Assembly: GCA_947683625.1 (NCBI GenBank)
Contig: CANTUR010000383.1
Location: forward strand, 3,320,501 to 3,384,500
Source: Mallotus nudiflorus
Taxonomy: Eukaryota > Streptophyta > Magnoliopsida > Malpighiales > Euphorbiaceae
Length of the DNA: 64,000 nt
Reading direction: 5' to 3'
Shown here: positions 37,436-50,158 of the stretch, one piece after another
Layout: each line of letters begins with the position of its first letter
Numbering within the stretch: position 1 is the first letter of the stretch
The notes under the pieces: model-generated
Seen by the model: only the letters and a program-made list of their open reading frames with translations
What the model was told of the DNA's origin: nothing
Databases searched by the model: none
Translations under genes and position numbers: made by a program

Positions 37436-37660
37436 ATTTCACCATTTGCAATGGCGTTTTAGCTAATTTTTTTTATTAAACATCATTTTGCCATTTTAAA
37501 TGGTGAAATGGGTGATGCGGTCTTTATCATTTTTCCATTTCTCCATTCACAATGGCAAAATGGATTTTTTTTTTTTTTTTTAATCACAAAACAGGAATTT
37601 TTTTCAAAACCACTTATTTGTTTCAAATTTTGCCATTTAACTATACAGAGTCTTTTTAAA
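37436..37660. repeat. alternating inverted copies of a CATTTCACCATTT..AATGGC motif
   Basis: A block of about 25 bases, CATTTCACCATTTGCAATGG, appears at 37434-37460. It recurs in inverted orientation at 37490-37513 (TTGCCATTTTAAATGGTGAA), then again in the first orientation at 37533-37562 (ATTTCTCCATTCACAATGGC), with a partial copy near 37630. It can fold on itself. The nature is unknown; it may be part of a small foldback transposon. Confidence 0.5.
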
Positions 37661-38660
37661 GGTTTTTCTACAGTATCCATTCTACTTTTTTATTGAATTT
37701 TCTTCATATGCATATATTATAGCAAGGACAACGATTGTTTTGAAGAGGTTGGAGCCTAAACCGCGTTGAGGAGGATGGCTTGTGTCAATGAGAACTCTAA
37801 TTCATGCTCCCAAACTCTCAAGGTAGCGGGTAAAAGGAGTGTGCATTTCATTTTTGGGACAATGTCGCCCTGTGAGATGTGGCATTCAATTTAAAGGAAA
37901 CCATGGTGAGCCAATAGGCCAGTACAAGGTGAATAAAAACAGTCTAATGATTTCTGCCTAGACACAAACTTGCATTTTCCTACGTAAATTGAGCTCCCAA
38001 CTTCGACAGCCAACAGAAACTCAACTTTCTACAGTTTAACAATTGACCCATATCATCATAACTGCAGTCCCAGCAAATTGCCTAATTCCTGCACATTCCT
38101 GTCCGCGTCCAGTTCCTCAATATGCCTAGGCAGCTGCAGCAGATTTTTATCCGATAACTATACTTCATATACTAAGTAAATATTCTACTGCCCCACCCGA
38201 TCAATTCTTCATAAACCTACATGTCAATTCTTAGTGCCAATTAAACGAGTGAGCATTTATCCAACATTAAAACCAACAAACGCACTAGTGTTTTAAAGGC
38301 TGAACCAACCAAAAATATGGTAAATGTCAGATGTCATATAATAAAGTTAATAAATATCAATTTGGCATGTCATATATATATTTATTCCCATTGAACTTGT
38401 ATATTCTTCCAGAAATGAGAGAGAGTCACTATCAAGGTTGGTATTATCTTTCCAGAACAAAGAACAATCTCCCAAGAGAGTGCAGATACAGATAAATTGA
38501 AGGAGAGCCACTGCCAGATCAAGGGATTATAAAATTGTTCTGATGAAGAGTGTAACTTTTTAGATAAAATGAACGAACAGTCAAAATCTGGAAGGAAGCA
38601 AGAAAGTAAAAGTGGAGGAACTTATAAAGGGCACTCCAACATTTAAACCGTCACAATCAA
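37661..38660. other. intergenic DNA and probable 3' UTR of the At5g19025-like gene
   Basis: No ORF of interest. The right part (about 38380-38660) joins the stop codon of the minus-strand gene and probably contains its 3' UTR. Confidence 0.45.
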
Positions 38661-41623
38661 TTAGCGATGGTCTCCTCCTCCATTAATAGTCCCATTCGCC
38701 AGAGCCCTGCAAGTGCCAAAAAAAAAACATTGTGGTCACAACAACCAAATGCAATATTTAGAACATATGACCACCAAAATTAATTAAAACACAGCTTCCA
38801 AATTCTTGAACATGAACAAGACTTGAATATTTTGTCACAGGCAAGATTTAATAAAAGAGCCCGATATTTTGTCAAAAAATAATTGTGGATGCTTTCTTAG
38901 TCACTTTCAAGGGAATGCTGAACCTTCTAGATCTAAATTGCACACTATAACCTAAAAAGAAAAATAAAATGTCTACTAGTTTTAATTCTCAGACAAGGTT
39001 ATGAACATCTAGCAGACAGAAGTTATGCAGGAGGTTTATTTATAATGCAAATGTCTAACTAGATGCAACCATGGTCCAGGATGTGAAAACTTATCAAACA
39101 TAAGTATCAAATGAAGCCTTTTTTATCTCACATTCGTGAAGTGAGAGGATAATAACCAGGTAATTAACATGAATGAGGACAATATGGAGGAAGCCAGATA
39201 AGATAACTTAGTTCTTCTCAATTAATCAGCAAGTGAGATGAAGAAAAATTGATGTGGGCATTTCTGAAGACTGTTAACTGATTGTGGCTTAACTAACAGC
39301 AAATAACATATGCGTTGCTTTAGAAAAAAGAATATGACCCATGTTGATCACAGATGAAACTTTAAACAATTCAAAATCTGTACTGTGTAAACATCTGCTC
39401 GTTTCAATCGCCAGCAAGCATAAAATTGATTCAATCTGATATGTAAGATGGAATATATCTTTTCAGAAAACAAGCTTATTCTGAATTTAACAATTTAGTG
39501 TTTCCAAACATTCAAAAAAAAAAAAAATAAGACATTTCATTTTGCCATTATTTGGCTTTTCCCTTTTCCTAATTTATGCATTACTTTTTCAGAGAACTTT
39601 GAAATGCTACCCCGTCAAAAATATCTCCACCTGCAAGTGCTTATGCATACACACACACATGAAGACATACATGCATATAAGAGGGTCTACTAGTATTGAA
39701 ATGGTTCAGAAATGGGAAATCCAGTTAAACATTTTAAACTTCACAGTTCACTATACAAAAAGACTTCGTCCATTCTCATGAATTCAATACATGCACAGTC
39801 ACACAAAGAGCCTACGTAATGAGGAACCTGGAGTAAGAAAAATATTAAAAAAACCTACTTAACAAAACAAATTCAAGAAGAAATGTACAATCCAATGCCA
39901 AATGGTTGTACGTTGTTGTCCTTACTGCTTGTACTCAGAATTATTCTCTAGAGGTTGCATGTTAGGTCTCACTGCCATCTGTGTCACTAGAACCTCATGC
40001 CCATCAACATCCTTTCCCAACTCTTAAAAGCTAGACAATGATAATCTTGTTACAGCAGAGTCCAATCTTTTAGTATAAACAATCTCTTCTGTAAGCTTCA
40101 TTTAGTAACTAACTGAAGTACATCTAAGCTCAGAAATTCATACAAGTGAAGCAGAGAGCTGCAGGAAAGCAACAAAATCAGGGCTTAGCCTGCAAGCCTC
40201 AGCTTGTTTACAATGTTCTGATTCAAAAGTTGTGCTAGAAAAAGATCATCAAGAAAATTAATTATGAGCCTGAAGAATACAAAACTATATCAATACTTCC
40301 AATGCCGTCAAGTTGAGATCCCAACATTAATCAACCGAAAGCAACAACAAAAGAACTCAAAATAGCACAACCCCAGAGTAAGCAAATTCTAACAAAGATT
40401 AGGTTTCTATCCTTTTATAAATCCATGACTAGACTCTAACCAGTGCTAGGATTATGAGACAGAAAACATGCCTTAGAGACAAAAATATATCTAACTTGGC
40501 CGGTGTTTAACATTAAAAAAAAAAAAAAAAAAAAAAAGGCAAGCAACCAGGAAAAAAAAACATGAGCAACAAACGCGAACAGACAAGTAGATCCACGGTA
40601 CAAAAACATTTAATTATATTATTGATGTCAGATGTATAGAAAGAAAAATGTCTTGAATTACATATCTTCCAAATCCAAGTTGGATAAAAATACCATATTG
40701 ATTGCACAGGATTTTCCCACATACAAGGCAAGTGTAATCACAAGAACATGGTCCAAACACGTACTATTCTTTCCATTTTGAGATCAATTTTTTTCACAAA
40801 TCAAAATATGAACAAACAAGAACAGAAAAAGTAATGAGAATTTATATCAAATAATTTTTTTCTTTTTGCGAATTTATACCAAATAAATTGAATTCAAAGA
40901 TACTCACTTTTTATGACGCCGGCCTTTTTTAGGACCCCAGCCTTCCAATTTAGCCACAGGGCACCCACACCTCGCCCGAAAAAGCAAAACAGCCCGTCCA
41001 TTGACCGGAGCCATTTTCCTTAACTCAGCTCTAAGACACTCATAATCAGGATTGGCTTCACTTCCACCTTTCCAAGGCAACTTATCGATCTCTTTAGCAA
41101 CACCATTGGCCGATGCTGAAGACGATGATTTAAAACAATCTTCAGTTTGTAACTGCAAATCGAACTCCATAGCTTTCTTTAACCCCTTGCATCCAGGCTT
41201 ATCGCATTTTCGAGATCTCGGGCCGCAACAGAACTCGATAAAAAGAATAACAGTGATGAAAAGAGATATAAAGCCGCAAATGTAGGGAATTGGAGGATAT
41301 AGCTGATGGAGATTGACATTGAGATTGATAGAGGACTGTGATAGAAGGAGAGAAAGAGAGCGAATGATGTATGATAAATACGAGGTCAAGAGGAAAATAC
41401 CTGAGAATAGAACCAGTATTAGGATTAAAATGTCTAGGGTTGCTGACGGTGAGTGTCTACAGGCAATTGCAGATGAAGACGACGACGAAGAAGAAGAAGA
41501 AATTGAATTGAAGTTAGGATTAGGGTTAGGGTTTGTCGATGATGATGAGAATTTTAGGGTTTTTGACGATGAAGAAGAAGAAGAAGAAGAGCGCATGATG
41601 GTGAAATGGAGATGATGGTGCAT
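38661..41623 (-). CDS. At5g19025-like 'ribosomal protein L34e superfamily' membrane protein, 253 aa, 2 exons
   Basis: Exon 1 is 41623-40908 and exon 2 is 38706-38661; the 2.2 kb intron has GT-AG ends and the phase (2) closes, adding ALANGTINGGGDHR after GRRHKK. The start chosen is the first Met (41623); a second in-frame Met (residue 10, 41596) begins MRSSSS and is a possible alternative. A Ser-rich N-terminus (residues 11-56) is followed by two hydrophobic segments (about 63-87 and 113-133), the Cys-rich block FCCGPRSRKCDKPGCKG (131-147) and a conserved C-terminal domain ending RARCGCPVAKLEGWGPKKGR. Despite the family name this is not a ribosomal subunit; it is a plant-specific predicted membrane protein of unknown role. 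Length fits the family (about 240-260 aa). Without the small last exon the protein would end 15 residues early, at GRRHKK, in the intron. Confidence 0.9.
40513..40537 (+). repeat. poly(A) tract in the intron of the At5g19025-like gene
   Basis: An uninterrupted run of about 25 A (poly-T in the sense of the gene), followed by an A-rich patch. It could be the tail of a retroposed fragment; no body was recognised. Confidence 0.8.
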
Positions 41624-43195
41624 GTTAATGGAAAAATGCCAATTGAAGAAGAATAAAGCTAAGGTTTATATATATATATATATTTTTTTTTTAATTATTT
41701 TTTTAATGGCTGCAACGGCGGAGGTGGCGCCGTGGAGGGAGGAGGAGAATGGTTGTGAGGAACACGCGCTGTGAGAGAGAGTGAGATACGTGATTTTTTG
41801 TCTTAAAGAAAAAAGATACACAGTACTTTATTTTATGTTATTTTAAGTGATAAGCTAAAGAAATATTCTTTTCTTCGGTCGTATTGTTAGTATACGAAAA
41901 ATTAAGGACGGCGATACACGTAGCTACCCATGGCGGGTAGCAATTTTTTCAATTTTGCCTTTTTTAATTTTTTTTTGAGTTTTATTTTATTTTATTTTTA
42001 AAAAATTTAAAATCTAAATGAAATTTTCTTTGTATTTATTTTATAGAATCTAAATGAAATTCAAAAAATTAAAAATTAAATTGTAAATAAATGAATTCAT
42101 TATATAAAAATTTAAACAATCAAAATTTGTAAAAAAAAATTTTTGATAATCAAATAAAAAAAATTTTAAACACAGAGTGTTACAATCCACAACACAAATC
42201 TTTATCTTAAATTAAATAAATAAATTGAAATTTAAGAGTTTGATGAGTCATGAGTAGAGTTATAGGATTATTATCATTATTATTGTGTAATAATTATATT
42301 CAATTAATTTGATTAAAAAACATAGTTAATGTTTTTGTCCACACGATTGAATCCATAAGAAGATTATAATTAATTATTTATAGTATATGAAAAGTGTGCT
42401 AGTAAGATTTTTTTTTAAAAAAAAACTATGGGTATTTAGAATCTAATATTCTAATTAATTTGGTAAGATTAATTTTAAATTACTAACATTTGGAATCTAA
42501 TATTTTAACTATCGGTAAATTTTTTTAATTATCAATATTTAAAGTCAAATATTGTAATAAGTAAACTAAAATATCTTAGTAATCAGAAGATAAGAAAGCA
42601 AACGGCGAGCAACATGGGAGCAGTCTAAACCGTAACGCCAAGCAAAGCCGTGGAGTGCTGCATTCTAGAGAGCAAGAGTCCAATAGCTGAAAGCATTACT
42701 AACCTATGCTCTGACCTGAGTAACATGGGGCACGTAGAATTCCATATGAATTAGCAAGAACCACCTTACTATATATGCAAAATGATTTGAAAAGATTTTT
42801 AGCATACTTTATTGGTTTGATTGCAGTGATGATTGTAATCTATCACTATAAGCATGTTTTGGAGTGATGGATAAAATATAAGAGCTTGTGAGGTTTGATG
42901 AGGCAAACCTGCCACCGACAATTAGATCAGGGCAAGGATCATAAATTCACAACATCATGCTTCTCCATGCAGCAGCATCATAGAACATAGATGGCATGTA
43001 TTACAATTTAATGCTTTATGTATAACACAAGTGTGTATGGACACAACTAAAAGAGTGAGAGATATTTACTCCTGCTGTATAACTTACCAAAACATTGCAC
43101 AACCTAAAGAGCATTACAGGCATACATGCACAAGCCATATTCATCTGTCAATACCCTATACCCTCAACCATACTATTGATACACAGTAGTATACT
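41624..43195. other. intergenic DNA between the At5g19025-like and SERINC genes
   Basis: The left part (41624-41800) should hold the promoter and 5' UTR of the minus-strand At5g19025-like gene; it contains an (AT)n-poly-T tract at 41669-41695. The middle (41820-42590) is AT-rich without ORFs. The right part (about 42730-43195) joins the SERINC stop codon and probably contains its 3' UTR. No further gene seen. Confidence 0.5.
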
Positions 43196-46100
43196 CTAGA
43201 AGAACTCGCGGTCAGGGAAAAACAATGGAGCTACAAGAGTCCATGTGTAGAGTCCGGCAGTTACCCACTCGGTGCAGATTCGAACCCAGACTGATGTCCA
43301 ACCAACATCTATCATGTCAGAGCTCTCATATACGTTGGTCCATCCTGAAAGAAGCATAGCTGAATACATGCTAGCCAAGGCAAATATCAGGTGGAAGAAT
43401 GTATAGGAATAACTAACGGGCCTGGCTTCTGCTTCCTTGTTTTCTTTACCTTCTTCTAACTGTTCTTCTAGAAGTGGTTTCTTTGCACCTGTAACACAAG
43501 GTTAGCAACATTTGGAATAAACTGTAAAGAATGATTTTCTAACTCAAGTGAAGATATACTGTTTTGCAGCCAGACTACAGTTGACTGTTAAAGAAACCAA
43601 AAGCTTCTGGGTTCTACGCCAAACCAAAGGTTGAAGTTATCAAGTGCTGATAAGGTAGTTTGTCCAAAGAGTGGCATGTAAAGGTACATTCCTGGATGTT
43701 TTTCTAATTTTAGCATTTACAGGCATGTTATCATCTACAATAAGAAAGATGTAAAAAAATTAACAGCAATGCAATGACAGCACTAGCAGAAACAGTAATT
43801 CCTATCCATATTCCAGTGTCAAAAATTTACAGTCAGTGTGCAGCACTCAGCCAGTAGTAAGGTAGAGCCCGTAGATTGAAGACCACTGACACCTCATAAA
43901 CACATGCATTATCAGTCATGAAAGTGTTGAGAAATTTGAAAGAAGTTTTTCCATCCTGTAATGGTGAGTGGAGGAAAAGAAGTTTTTTTATCATTCCGCT
44001 CTCATCATAATACATAAAAGAAAAAGGCTGCTTCTAGGATTTTACTCCCAGTTATAAAAATCACCTGATCCCTTGGGTGAGGAAGGCGGTGATAGAAATG
44101 TTGTTGAAGACCCAGCACGAATTGCAGAGTATAAGACTGAGAGGATGGTTGTAAGCATCCCAACAATAAGTGTGCTTGTTGAGACTGCTTTTGTTTTGTG
44201 GAGACCATTGCATACATAGTCTCGTGGTTCACTAGAGAGACCCGTATAGCAAACATAAGCACAGTAAGCTGATATAACCGATGCAGGCAAGAGGCTTCCG
44301 TTAACCTAATTTTAATTCCCAGTCACAATCATATGGCAAAGGAACTATTACTTTTAATAAATGTAAAAGAAAAAATAGTACTTCAAAATCATATAAATAA
44401 GATAGTTGAAGTTGGAAGGTCACACTACTATTTGAATGTGTAGTACTTTTATAAAACAGCAATGAATAGAATAACAGAATCTTATCCTTACCGCAGGATG
44501 TAATGCTATTATAGCAAAAGCAAATGCAAGAATCATCGTCATGACAATAAAGAAGATATTGAGGCCACAATCATACCCAGATGGGTTAAACCATATAAAT
44601 AACACGCCAGAAAACGCAAATGCCGCAAGGTAGCATGCAATTGATACAGCAAGTAAAGCAATATACCTAAAAATAAGTAATTCAAAGGTCAGAAATCAGC
44701 AACAGAGAAAAAATCATAAATTACGATATATATGAAGTTGAGCCCACCATTTCTGTTCATCTTTCTCAACCCATGCATCATTCCAAGAGTGTGTAAAGTC
44801 TAGTAATATAATCACTTGAACTAATAAAAATAGCCCTGCCCCGAACTTTGAAACAACTCCTGCAAGTTTTGTTTACATATGTCAACTTTTACATTAAAAA
44901 CCAAAGAACAAGAAAATAATGAATACAGTTTATTACAAATCTGTGTCACAACATCATAAGCCAAAAGAAATATCAACACTCTGGAAGGGAAAATAAAAAT
45001 AAATAAACAAATGTCTAAAATTTCAAAAGCTCCTTGATCTCATGCAAACCTAATCAGCTATGACCTATGAGTAATCCATCCTGAAAACCCAATACCAACG
45101 AAATTTGCACAAGATAAGAAATTACATATCAAATAAAATAGTCCTGTTCCAAGCATTAACAAACCCTAATAGCCAATAAGATTTTCATATATAAAATCTT
45201 GCTCAATTCTAGTATTAGGACTGTTAGAGAAGTGCTAGTTGTTACTAGAGAGCTTAGGGCAACAGGCTAAGAATTTTAATAAAACAAATCAGACCAAAAA
45301 CACATCATATCCATATCTAAATATATAATTGTATCAAATCAAGGACATATCCCTCCCCTAGGGCAGGTTAAGGAAAAACAGCTATATGTGCTGATTGCAC
45401 TAAATCAAAATTCCAGGTCAGCTTAACTGACCATATATAGTGATGACAATATTGGGCATGAAAAACATGAGGACAACAAGCAAAAGCCAGATCACCATCT
45501 TTGCAACCCATCCACCATGATGCCAAGAGTCACGTCTGTCATTCTGGTCCTTCACGCCAATCATTATTAGAGCAAATATTGCAAAAAACAAGAAATTCCC
45601 TAAGCTCACACGAAGTACCGCCTGTATTTGATACCACACCTTTGGGTAAGTATCAGAAGATTTTATCCCTGCAGAAATGTGTCAGATGAGATTCTTCTCA
45701 CTGAATGCTAAATCTCATCACAATAACCAACAGTAAATAGTTAACGAATTATGGCTTGTTCTACATTTTGAAATTATTAAAATGTGAATGTCTATTTTGG
45801 CAGTACCAAATAGTGAATCTGCGTGTGCCAGTGTGCCAGACCATACATACTCGGTTAATTTGGCTTTATAATCAAATCTGGGCAAAGTAGTCCAGCAATC
45901 AAAATTGTTAAAGTAGCTTAATATTTATAATCCATGTGATTTGAATAGAATCAAAATATAACAAGAATCAATTTGAAGTGCATGATCAAATAAATGAGGC
46001 AGCTAGCTGACACCAACCATAGCCATTACTAAAACCCGAATTCCACACACAACAATCCAAGGTAAAACCAGAACAGCTGAAATAAATGAAATACAAACGT

Positions 46101-46630
46101 ATCTCTGATAATGCCTAAAGATGCCCAAATAAAAAATTCCTTGATTCTAAAAAATCCCAACTAGCAACACAATTTACTAAACTTAATAATCCAGAAAACC
46201 CATCTTGCAATCTCAGCAACATATAATTACCCAACACAAACTTTTCACAAATATCACGAACTCCATAAAAAAATAATTTACAATAAGCATCAATTTACTA
46301 TCTTCAAAATTGTCATAATTCAAAAATAACGCCTAAAATATTCCAAATTTAATCAAAATTCACAGCATTTAGGCCAAAAGGCTCCAACTTTGACACGCGG
46401 TAAATTAGAGCAGGAAATGGAAAGGGTAGTGAAGAACGATACTGACAAGGAAGTTTCTCTAAAAGAGGAGCACCAACTTCTCTAAGAATCCAAGAAACGA
46501 CCAAAGAGAGACCAAAGAGACCGCAATAAGCAATTCTTGCAGATTTCTTGGATACACCTGAAGCCACTGATGTGCAGAGGCCACATGTCATTGTTGCACA
46601 GCATGATGCGAAACAAGCTAGGCACGACAT
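43196..46630 (-). CDS. SERINC/TMS family membrane protein, 413 aa, 6 exons
   Basis: Exons: 46630-46447, 45668-45432, 44859-44748, 44666-44492, 44305-44065, 43488-43196. All introns are GT-AG and phases close to a single 1242-nt frame. The start MSCLACFASCCATMTCGLCT shows the family's Cys-rich N-terminus; the longer in-frame upstream Met (46747) lacks family likeness. Core signatures are KLPWIKSSDTYPKVWYQIQA, VKDQNDRRDSWHHGGW, LDFTHSWNDAW and WFNPSGYDCGLN. A variable loop (PPSSPKG...) precedes the last two membrane segments, and the protein ends LFFPDREFF. About ten transmembrane helices are predicted by eye. Animal relatives were named serine incorporators and are linked to lipid scrambling; the plant role is not settled. 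Length matches plant homologues (about 410 aa), so the gene looks intact. Confidence 0.95.
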
Positions 46631-47903
46631 TTCGCCCAAGTTTTCTCTCTCTTGTTTGTTTCTCTCTCTAGATTCGAGGATGTACGGGAAGGCAGAAGAA
46701 GAAGAAGAAGCAGGCAAGGCAAGGACTGGACTGGTAGCTGAGTACAAGTCTGTTCGTTACGTATTTGCGTACGTTACAGTTTTCAGTTTGGTCCACAAAA
46801 TAATTTGTTTATGCTTTGCGCTCCCCATTACAGTGGATTCATTTGCAGGGTGTCTTTATTTCCAAGCCCAGTTGAGGATTGAGTTGGGCTGTTTTGGTTA
46901 ACCATTTAACAGTTAAACTCTAGCACAGTAGCATACCAGATCCGGCCACTTACTTGCAGGAAAAAATCTGCCCAACCTCTTAGCCTACTCAAGCTGATTG
47001 AATTTAATTGAAAAAAGAAAAATGATTAGTGTTGCTGGCAGCGATAAGAATAGTGCTAACGTAATTTTGCGAAATGATAAAAATATTCCCCTTTCAATTA
47101 ATAGAATTCCTTTGTATATGAAAGTAAAAATGAAATTTTAAAAAAAAATTATCATATAATGAGTCACAATATCACAATTTGTCACACATATATTTATTTT
47201 TGAAATTCAACATACATATATTGGTTATCGAAAAAAAGAAAAAAATAATTGTTATTGGTTAGTTTGTTGGCAACTTTTTTAAAATTTCATGAGCATTAGT
47301 GTTTAGTGCATATGTATGTTGAAAATTTTTACAGTACTTATTCAGTATGCACATATGCAATGAATACTTAGAATTGTTGATCAAAATATATATTCATTTA
47401 ATTCAACAATTATATAATTATATTATAGGTCAGTTTTTCTTTTTCTGTCAATGAAAATTATTATCTTCTTTTTAGTTCTTAACTTCCATCTGCTGCCACT
47501 TGCAGACAAAATGAGATATCTAATCCCATTTACATTCCATTCTTTATTTTTCTCATACATGATGCTAGATGCACAGTACACACTTCACTTCGGAGCAAAG
47601 AAAAAAATAAAAGTAGACACTTCACTTCAATGTTTGACTACTAATCTGATGAAAACTTTACACCCACTCAATTGATAATTCTAGTTACTACGTCTACCTA
47701 TAAGAAACATGACTTAAAAAGGGGAACTGTAGTAGTTAAATAATAATTTTTTTTTAAAAATATTTTAAAATATAGAGTTCGATTCATATTATCATTATTT
47801 TAAAATGGGAGGAATCGATTTCTATTTTTATCGATTTAAAAGGAGATAACTATCTCTTATTATGCAATTCATCGATATTAAGATCATATTACCTCCCAAT
47901 TTA
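46631..47903. other. upstream region of the SERINC gene and AT-rich intergenic DNA
   Basis: The first ~120 bases (to about 46760) include a CT/GA-rich leader typical of a 5' UTR (AGAGAGAAACAAAC on the minus strand). Beyond that the DNA is AT-rich and without recognisable genes. Confidence 0.5.
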
Positions 47904-48134
47904 CCACAAAATAACAAACATGACTCCAGTTCCAAAAAGCCATGCCTTCTGCAAGCCAGGTTTCTTGGTCTTGAATTCCATGATAAGAAGCCCTAAAACA
48001 AAGGCAGTTTTTCCTCTGCTGTCAAGAAAAGTTAAGCTGAAAAGAGAAGCAACAAACAGAAGTAGTGAAAATTTTGGTTTCCTTGAGGGGAAAATGTAGA
48101 CAAATGAAAAAGTTGGCAACAAAGACGTAGTCAC
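47904..48134 (-). CDS. unrecognised small ORF or exon-like fragment, 77 codons
   Basis: An open stretch with hydrophobic segments: SLLLFVASLFSLTFLDS, then GKTAFVLGLLIMEFKTKKPG, then LQKAWLFGTGVMFVILW and a stop. A good splice-acceptor pattern (CTTGACAGCAG then AGG) lies near 48020 on the minus strand, so the second half may be the last exon of a small membrane-protein gene or a fragment of one. I do not recognise the family and see no clear upstream exon. It could be chance. Confidence 0.25.
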
Positions 48135-49690
48135 TATTCATCATCTCCTTATACTATAGTATCTCCATCATTATCATTATCATCAAACTACTGACTAACT
48201 AATTATTCTGATAAGTCTATCCGGATATGGAAGCTGGCCATACATAACTCACTTGTAACTAGCAATTCACGTGCCCTATAGCTCATTAAATATCCACAAA
48301 AACACCCACACACACACATATACATAACACCTCAAATTCAAGAGACCAATTAATTAGCAAAATGAATGGACCAAGAATTGACACACTACTCAATTCCCTT
48401 CCAGAAAACTCATCCAATTAAGACTGTCTTTTAGGTGCGAGACAAAATTATAGCTGTTTACAAGTCTCTCGGTATAGTTTAATTTGTTTCAACAAGTTCA
48501 AATTAATGGCTTTTGGATTTTGCTCTATTATAGCTAGCTAGCTATAGCTTGCTTAACTTTTTTTCACTTGCCATTTTCCAGCTAAGCTTGCATTAAATTT
48601 CTTGAATTCAATTACTGTTCTTGTTCAAGATATTCATGTCAACAGTGTGCATGTAGCTAGCCAACCATTTATTATATTATATTATATGGTTCTTCGATGT
48701 TTCTTTAAAAGGGAATGTGGTGATTGTAGTGTTTCAGTCGGTCACTATCTTGAACTGCATATCGACATCTGAAAATTATTGCAAATAATTTATTTATTTA
48801 TTGATTTATTTTTGTTCAAGGCTTCAAAAACCAGTTGCTGCAACGGATCAAACACTCCCCACATGCTTGGAATTTTCCTCTTTGCAACTTCTTCACTTTT
48901 AGTATGTGTCTTGAAGATTAAAATAAGCACACAACATTCCAATAGTTGAATTTAGCTGTCTCTAAAGCTTTTGCTACTTGAGTTGTCTGCCTATAGAGCT
49001 AGCTCGTGTATTGCATGCAATTGGTTAATACAAGCATTATATCCATGTGTATTATCTCTATTGGTCTCAACTGTTCTCTCTTTAGACAGACCAAAACATT
49101 TTCCTACCATGAAATTAGGCATCTCATTACCTGGAAATAATTAAATGTAATGTAAAGGGAAAAAAGATCAATGCATCAATCAATCCTTAACAGGGCCACT
49201 TTTGGATTCATGTTCTTATAAAAATCTTATCTTCGATACTCCTTGCTTTAAGATAAGGTATAGGACCTTTCGTTGCTATGCTTTAACAGGGCACCAAGGA
49301 CATGATTGGACACGTGGATTATGACCCAAGATTAAAATCTTCTTGATGAATATTAATGGCATGGCAAGAGCTCTCAAATGGGTACTTATATAAGAAAAGA
49401 ATGTATGGTATATGACTTCGTACATATACTATATATGTGGGACGTGGGGACTATAATAGGGTCTTGAAAAGGTCCTTTCTTTCCTTTTCCAATTCAGTTA
49501 CTTGAAGAAGAAAGAAAATCATGGTGTTCAAAAAAGAAATGATAATGATGTGGGGTACTTAGTTTGATCTAAAACATAAGATAAGGTTCATGTTTGATAG
49601 TAACAAACTACTTTAGAGAGGAAGCAATGATCGGTGGCCGGCAAGTTTCAACAAAAGTAGGAAAATTGTTGTTGAGTTGAAATTTGGATA
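48135..49690. other. intergenic DNA, no gene seen
   Basis: AT-rich with several GCTAGCTAGC clusters (48533-48550, 48655-48662) and one ACACGTGGA box at 49309-49317. No ORF or RNA gene recognised; I compared it by eye with common plant microRNA sequences and found none. Confidence 0.45.
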
Positions 49691-49698
49691 GGGAAAGT

Positions 49699-49718
49699 GC
49701 ACGTGACATCTACGTGGC
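49699..49718. promoter_or_regulatory. paired G-box / ABRE-type elements
   Basis: GCACGTGAC (49699-49707) and TACGTGGC (49711-49718) lie 3 bases apart. ACGT-core pairs with this spacing are typical targets of bZIP/ABF and bHLH factors. They are 320 bases upstream of a TATA box at 50040 and 1.1 kb upstream of the DVL-type peptide gene's TATA box. Function is inferred from the motif only. Confidence 0.4.
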
Positions 49719-50039
49719 TTTGGAGGTACAAGTGGACCAAGTGAAAAGGCCCTCTTCTTCTTTGGTCCAAGTAACCATGTGTGAAGTAGTCTTCTGTGTT
49801 AATCTTGTAAGCTAATAGGGTAGGATGTCAATATATATGGGTTTGAAATTGAGTTCAAGTTAAAATCTGGTACAAGTGCAAATTAGGAAGATATGGGTAG
49901 TGTTAGAAGAAGATTTGGTAAGTGGAAGAGAATGGTGAGGCAACAAAGAGGGAAACTATATCTTATGAGAGTTTGCATCTCCATGCTTCTTTGTTGGCAC
50001 AAGTACTCGTAGGATGCACCTTACATTATAGGAACTAGC

Positions 50040-50047
50040 TATAAAAG
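50040..50047 (+). promoter_or_regulatory. TATA box (TATAAAAG) of a possible transcript
   Basis: A near-ideal plant TATA box, CTATAAAAGG, is followed about 30 bases later by a pyrimidine-rich leader (50070-50100). A small ORF starts at 50159. It could drive a short transcript or a longer leader for the peptide gene at 50981. Confidence 0.4.
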
Positions 50048-50158
50048 GAGTTCGTTTTTTGTTCATATTCATTTGTTATTTTCTTCTTAGCTGCTTTCTT
50101 ATGCCTTGTATTTAATCATATTCCTAGTTTATAGACTTGTGCTTTGTCTACAAAACCC

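Noticed and set aside
41313..41615. Acidic 100-codon ORF (DDDEEEEEIELKLG)
   Set aside because: It is the antisense shadow of the poly-serine part of the At5g19025-like gene.
38661..41623. Cytosolic ribosomal protein eL34
   Set aside because: Two membrane segments, a Ser-rich N-terminus and the GWGPKKGR domain fit the At5g19025 family; only the database family name recalls L34e.
42960..42985. GCAGCAGCATCAT string resembling a miR172 star
   Set aside because: It does not match miR172 or its star beyond a few bases and has no complementary arm nearby.
46548..46901. 117-codon plus-strand ORF over the SERINC start
   Set aside because: It is antisense to SERINC exon 1 and its leader, with no family likeness.
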